Program-made: the position numbers and the translations under genes
Notes under the pieces: generated by a model
Database searches by the model: none
Seen by the model: only the letters and a program-made list of their open reading frames with translations
What the model was told of the DNA's origin: nothing
Shown: piece after piece, positions 10,001-16,000 of the stretch
Numbering within the stretch: the first letter of the stretch is position 1
Layout: each line of letters starts with the position of its first letter
Source: Phoronis ovalis
Lineage: Eukaryota; Phoronida; Phoronidae
Direction: 5' to 3'
Length of the DNA stretch: 18,682 bases
NCBI GenBank assembly: GCA_028565635.1
Contig: JAOXYB010017553.1
Coordinates: 1-18,682, forward strand

Positions 10001-13000
10001 GTGGTAGCAATCCAACAGCCTCTAAGAATGAAGCTCAAAACGAACTTGTTCATATACACAGTGAGTGCATTTCTGATGGATCAACTGATTCTCAATTGCC
10101 TCCTGACTACAATGCTGTTGTTCATGCAAACTTTAAAGAAGTTCTTCCATCTAATGGTGCCCAAGGTGACAAGATATTCGAAAGAACCAATTTGGAAAAG
10201 TGTGATGATGAAAAACATCTTTGTGAGAACGACAATATTTTCAATATCCAGTCCACTAGTGATCAGTCATGTTCTGAAAAGCCAACTATTATCAGTGTAG
10301 AACTGCCAACTACATGTGCCAGTCAATCAACTATGTTTAGCACTGAACAACCTATTAATATTAATGCTGAAGAACTGACTAGTGCTAGTGCCGAGCAACC
10401 ACCTAATATTATTGTTCAACAACCAACATGTTCTAGTGCCAAACAACCGATTGTTGTTGTCAGCAATAAGTATAAAACATCCATAATGACCAATGAAAAA
10501 AAAACAATTGAAGACACTGAAAAGAAAGTTAATTTTCAGAAATGCTCCAAGGCTGGTGTCAGCTTTCCTGGTATTTCCGTTACTGATAATGTTGACAAAA
10601 AATGTCATGTTGACAAAACTGACTTAGTAATTGAAGCCGACATAGATATCCGAGTAACTTGTCATGGTGCTCAAACTGAATGTAAGATGTCTGTTGGGGA
10701 TGAAGTAGTTTATGCACCTGATATTCATGTACACAACGAGTACAGTTCTGATAAAACGACTGATTTTCAGTTGCTTCCCGACTACAATGCTGTTGTTCAT
10801 GCAGACTTTAATGAAGTTCTTCCATCTAATGGTGCAAAGGACGACAAGATGTCTGAAAGAACCAATTTTGAAAAGTGTGATGATAAAAAACAGCTTTGTG
10901 AGAATGACAATATTTTCAATATCCAGTCCACTGTTGATCAGTCATGTTCTGAACGCCCAACTATTATCAGTGTAGAAATACCAACTACATGTGGTGCCAA
11001 TCAATCAACTTTGTTTACCGTTGAGCAACCTTGTAATATTAATGCTGAAGAACTGACTAGTGCTAGTGCCGAACAACTAGCTAGTATTACTGTTCAACAA
11101 GTAACTTATCCTAGTACCAAGCTTCCAAATGTTGTTGGCAGAAATATGTATAAAACATCCAGAACTGCCAATGAAGGAAAAACACTTGAAGCTTCCGAAT
11201 GCATTGACTGGGATAATGTAAGTGAAAGCTGTGGAAAACAAGTAATTGCTGAGAATAGTGCTAATGAGGCAGGTGTTCAGATGAAATCCTGTGATAGTGA
11301 GACAGAGTGTACTAATATTGGAATTGATTTGAAGCCCAATGTTGAAGATTTCTGTGATCAACAGAAGTTGCGCAATAAAAACACGGACTTTGATGGACAA
11401 GAAACAGCAGGAAAAACAGCTTTCAACAATAATTGTTACAGTGATAGTGATGATAATGATAACCCGTCTCTTGTGCAGGAAATGGTAATGGAAAAAAAGA
11501 TTGAAGATATTGCTAAGATGTCCCATACTGAAGACACTGAAAAGACAGTTGATTTTCAGACAGGCTCCCAGGCTGTTGTCAGCTTTTATGGAATTTCCAT
11601 TGCTGATAATATTAATGCAAAACTTCATTGTGACAAAGTTGACTTAATGACTGAAGCTGAAAGGGATATCCGAGTAACTTGTCATGGTGTTAACGCTAAA
11701 TGTAAGATGTCTGTTGGGGATGAAGAAGATTTTGTACCTGATATGAGGGTAATTACTTCTCATGCTGGTAATTGTGATTATCCATGTACCAGCAATCCAA
11801 CAGCCTCTAAGAGTGAAGCTCAAAACGAACTTGTTCATATACACAATGAGTGCAGTTTTGATAAATCGACTGATGCTCAGATGTTGCTTATTTACAATGC
11901 TGTCCAAGCAGACTTTAATGAAATTCTTCCATCTAATAGTTCACAGGATGACAAGATGTATAAAAAAAATGATTTTGAAAACGATGACTGTGCCAGTGCT
12001 AGTACTTTTCAGTATACTGCTTCTCATCCACCTACTGACTTGAATGATGTAATTCAATCTGGCAATGAGCAGGTTGATGAGAAATATGGGAATGATGAAG
12101 CTGTTATTGATAATGATGACGTTGTGGATAGTGATCAGTGTGATGATGCAAAATATTTTGGTGGTGATGACAATTTTTTTGATACCCAATCTTATGGTTC
12201 TCAGTCATGCCCCAATTCTATTGATAATCAGACAGTATTAGATGAAGATTTCCAGTGTACTGAAGAATATGATGGAAAGAAAGTTGGGAATGAAATGTGC
12301 CTTACGTCTGATTGTGATTATAATGATTGTAACAGTGACAACGAATCTATTGGTAATCACTCTAGGTGCATTGAATCAGATGTCGACTATGAAGTTGAAC
12401 AAAAGTCACCATGTGAGAAGCAGAGTGGAACTGGATTCAGTCTGCCAGTTTTACTACCTGAAAGAAAACGAAGGAGTAAAAGTAGACTATCAATAAGAGA
12501 AGATACTGCAGGTATCTTGGAAATGTCTGGCTTACCTAACACAGAAGTAGAATATGGCAGTGATGTTCATCCAAGCGCTGATGAGTTTATTACTACAAAA
12601 ACAAGAAAACGACAACAAGAATGCAATCCTCCAGAGAAACCTAAGTTACTGGAAAACTATGCTGAAGTCTCTAAGGACATTGCAATTTGTGTACATGAAG
12701 TTCAAAATAATACTAGTGGAACTCGCTTAAAGAGAAAATTTACAACTGCTATAAATTACGATGATAAGAAGAAATTAAAGAAACATACTCCCATAGAACA
12801 GTTCTGTACTCAAGCAGCTGTAAATTATGATGCCAGTGAAAATGATATTGGCAATATAAAATTACCTTTAGCAAAACTTCACAAACCTTGTACAATGTCA
12901 CAACCAACAAGGTATCAAGTGGACAGTGATGAAGAAACATATAACAGAACAAAGAAAACACTTAAAAAATATAGCAGTAAATCTGGTGAGCATCTTCAGT

Positions 13001-16000
13001 ATGACATAGGCACTTTATCTAATGCCCTCTGCGACAAGACTAATGTCAATCTGCCTTTGGAATCTACCAAGAAAGTTGACCGTTCTTGTAGACAAGGCCA
13101 TAGTGATAAATTTGATGATCTGAGTCCTATATTTGATAGGAAGTTTCAAAAAAGGCCTTCAACGGATACATTCATTGATAGTCCCATGATTAAGCGTGAA
13201 AGATGCGATTCTTTGTCTAGTTCTGGAACTCACAGATCTTCGTATTCTGCTAGTACTGGTAGTCTTAGCTCTAAATCCTTACTTGAGAGACTCAAAGCGA
13301 AGAAATCAGCTCTACAAGCCAAGAAATATGTCCAAATGGCCAAACATGTTGAACAACCACATTGTAGTCGGGAGACTCCCAGTAATCTGCCATTCACTTC
13401 ACAGACTAGGCGTAAGCTAATACTTGAAGGCCCTAATGGACAAAATAATGCACAGGAAGTCATTGAAAGGTAATTTTAGGTATAAATAGTACTAAATACA
13501 GAGCAAGCAAATAAATTAAATTAATTATTGTTTACTTAAAATTGCTCTACTTCATAAAACACCAATTCAAGTGCTGCAATTCACTGTGGATGAAAGCAAT
13601 TATTAATTCACAAAATAATTTGGAGTATGTAATTTATTTTACAAATTTGAACGGAACAAACGTCTTATGATTGATGTAACAAGACAGCATCTAAAACAAC
13701 CTTGTAATTTTTCATGTGGCCAGATTTCGACAAAATGTGGAATGCACCAAATTACATATATTCATACTGTTTGCCCTTTGTTTCCATTTGAACACAAATG
13801 TTAAGTGATTAGTCATTTCATGAAAACAACTTTTATAATTTGAGATATTGTAAATTCAATTATAGATGCCAAGAAATCCTCAGGAATTTAACAAGAACTT
13901 TGAATAGTTCTGCCGATCTGAAGAATTCTACTACAGTGCAGTATTGGCAGTAAGTATCTAAAACAAAATCTTCGCATTTTTTATATGTTTTGCATCGATA
14001 CTGTAATAACTTTGTTATGGTGATTCTGACTAAAGTCGTCCAACAACAAATGAAATCTATTGTCTATTAACATTTCATTGATTGGTAAATGTCAAAATTG
14101 TATAACAGTATTTGCTTTTTGCAATCTTTAATCAAATAATGAAACACCAGGCCATTTGCAGAGCTAACACACTTTACCAATAAAATAATATGGCCCAAAC
14201 TTGAAAAAATTATCTGCAATAAAAATTTTTTCATTCGGTTCTGTTATGGTACACATCTAGAAAAGTATGACACAGGAGACATCATTCCTAGTTACAATGA
14301 TATCCCGTGATAACATTTCCTTTAAGGTTAAATAAAGTATAATAATGTTTAACACTTTATAGTCTGTAAGCAAAAACTGTGGCAGACAGATTCACCCTTC
14401 AGATGTGTGATGACTGCGCAGCAAATTATCAGATGACCTATGGCCTGTGATTTTTTAATTTGAAATTAAGAATGAAGCAACGAAGATGTAGGGACATGGG
14501 TCACACTTGCGCATAAATTTATGATGCTACTTATCAAATAATCATGTGACCTTGATCTTGACTTCTGGGGTCACTTAATTCTAAATTATTAAGTTACAGT
14601 CCGTATATTGCCAGCTATGACAGATAGAGATATTGTTTCCAAACGTGCATGTGCCTTAACCTTTGCTGTCAAGATCAAATAAAAAACAACATAGTACATT
14701 ATTGTTTTTATTTCGAGTTTTACATTACGTCTATATATGACAGATAGACATTTTTTCTTATTCTCTTTTCCATATTTTTGATGTCTGCTTATCAAATGCA
14801 TCACCTTGACATTCACCTTGACATTCACCTTCCAATTTGATTATGCATTCTTCCTAACAAATGGCAATAATATAATATGGTTTTATGCCACACAAAAGGT
14901 CGATGCTTGTAAAATGTGAAGGAATATCGTGATTGCATATCCATTTTCTGCTAAATAGTAAAGATTAGAAATGGGACAGTTTCAACTAAATGCCTTGTAA
15001 TTTGTAATATCAAAACGCATGAGCTGTTTTCAACTAGTAGTGCGATCCAATATTGCATACAGGAAGCTTGTAAATACCCACTTTTTGTTAGACTGCAAAT
15101 GTGAAAAACCCATCACTGGACTAAACTTTAAAAATGTGAAGCACCTACCCCTTTCCTGGACTAGAATGGTGAAAAAAAACATCCCTTCCATGTGAAGCCA
15201 CCCTGTATTGACCTATATATGGATTGACCCCCCGGGTTCTAATTCTTTGTGAAAAGGTAACGTAATGAAATACTTAAATTCATGCAACTTCAAATTGCTT
15301 GCATAATTTCTTGTGCTACATATTTGGTATGCAGGATAAGACATATTTGTTTATTGTTTTAATTTTATTAATTCTGATATTAAACGGGCATTTGTCTAAG
15401 CACAGTTTGGCTAAACTGTCAACAACCTAGTGATTTTTTTTGTAGAACGAGCATCAAAGATCTTAAAGAAAAGATTACAATCCCACCCATTGTTATTGCC
15501 ATTGTTGGGGACACAGGAGCTGGAAAGTCTAGTTTGCTGAATGCCCTGTTGGACCATGCAGACTTGTTGCCAACCTCTGGTATGAGGGCATGTACTGCAG
15601 TAGTGGTAGAAGTGTCTGACAACATTCAGAACTCAAATTTTGAAGCTGATGTAGTCTTTCTGAGTAAAGAGGTACTGATAGTTACTACAATTTACTGTAC
15701 TATACATGTAAAGGATTAAATCATGTAGAATTATTTTGTCTTTTCCTCAAAATGTGCATATTGCATACTTCTTTTATTATGATCTTGTACCTTATTTTGA
15801 GAAATGTTAGCAGTACATATTTATATATTTTGATGCGTTTCTGTCTATTGATGTGATCAGCAGTGAGAAACCAAAATTTCGCAATTGTGTTCATTTATCA
15901 ATTGCAGGAGTGGGAGGCAGAACTAAAACTTCTCATAAGAGACCTAACCACTCATGATGGCCGATTGAAGAAAAGACAACCTGATCACAACTCTGAAGCT

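Larger units (their letters stand above)
3622..12216 (+). repeat. in-frame tandem array of ~1131-bp coding units
   Basis: Using the GGTATTTCCATTACTGATAAT-type block as unit start, copies begin at 4150, 5281, 6412, 7555, 8674, 9805, 10570 and 11590, with a degenerate copy before them. Spacings are 1131, 1131, 1143, 1119, 1131, 765 and 1020 bp, all multiples of three. Units at 5281-9804 are close to identical over most of their length; the edge units diverge and are shortened. This is the usual picture of homogenisation by unequal exchange or gene conversion in the middle of an array. Each full unit has, in order: GISITDN block, CHGAHTECKMSVGDE block, DGDCNFPCGSN block, LPSNGAQDDKMSERTN block, QSCSEKPT plus eight 8-residue repeats, SECIDRDN block, NVEDFCDQ block, CYSDGEDN block and FEDVPEI..TEKKVDFQ. 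Confidence 0.93.

Noticed and set aside
4319-10300. Plus-strand second-frame ORFs of about 107 residues recurring every ~1131 bp (for example 4319-4642, 5453-5776, 6584-6907, 7727-8047, 9977-10300)
   Set aside because: They are off-frame shadows of the repeat units. They recur only because the unit recurs, and each lies wholly inside the long frame.
5803-11628. Minus-strand ORFs of 120-183 residues (5803-6204, 7150-7515, 8077-8610, 9409-9774, 11077-11628)
   Set aside because: They are antisense shadows of the same repeats. Hydrophobic-looking translations come from the reverse complement of Asp/Glu/Asn/Lys-rich codons, and no start context, splice or family signal supports them.
3463-12216. 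CRISPR-like array or satellite DNA interpretation of the tandem repeats
   Set aside because: There are no spacers between identical short repeats. The repeats are coding, with indels in multiples of three and one continuous open frame.
13950-15445. Additional exon or transposon gene in the 1.5-kb intron
   Set aside because: Only short AT-rich frames, a 12-bp tandem repeat and weakly repeated motifs are present; no protein-like translation was found.
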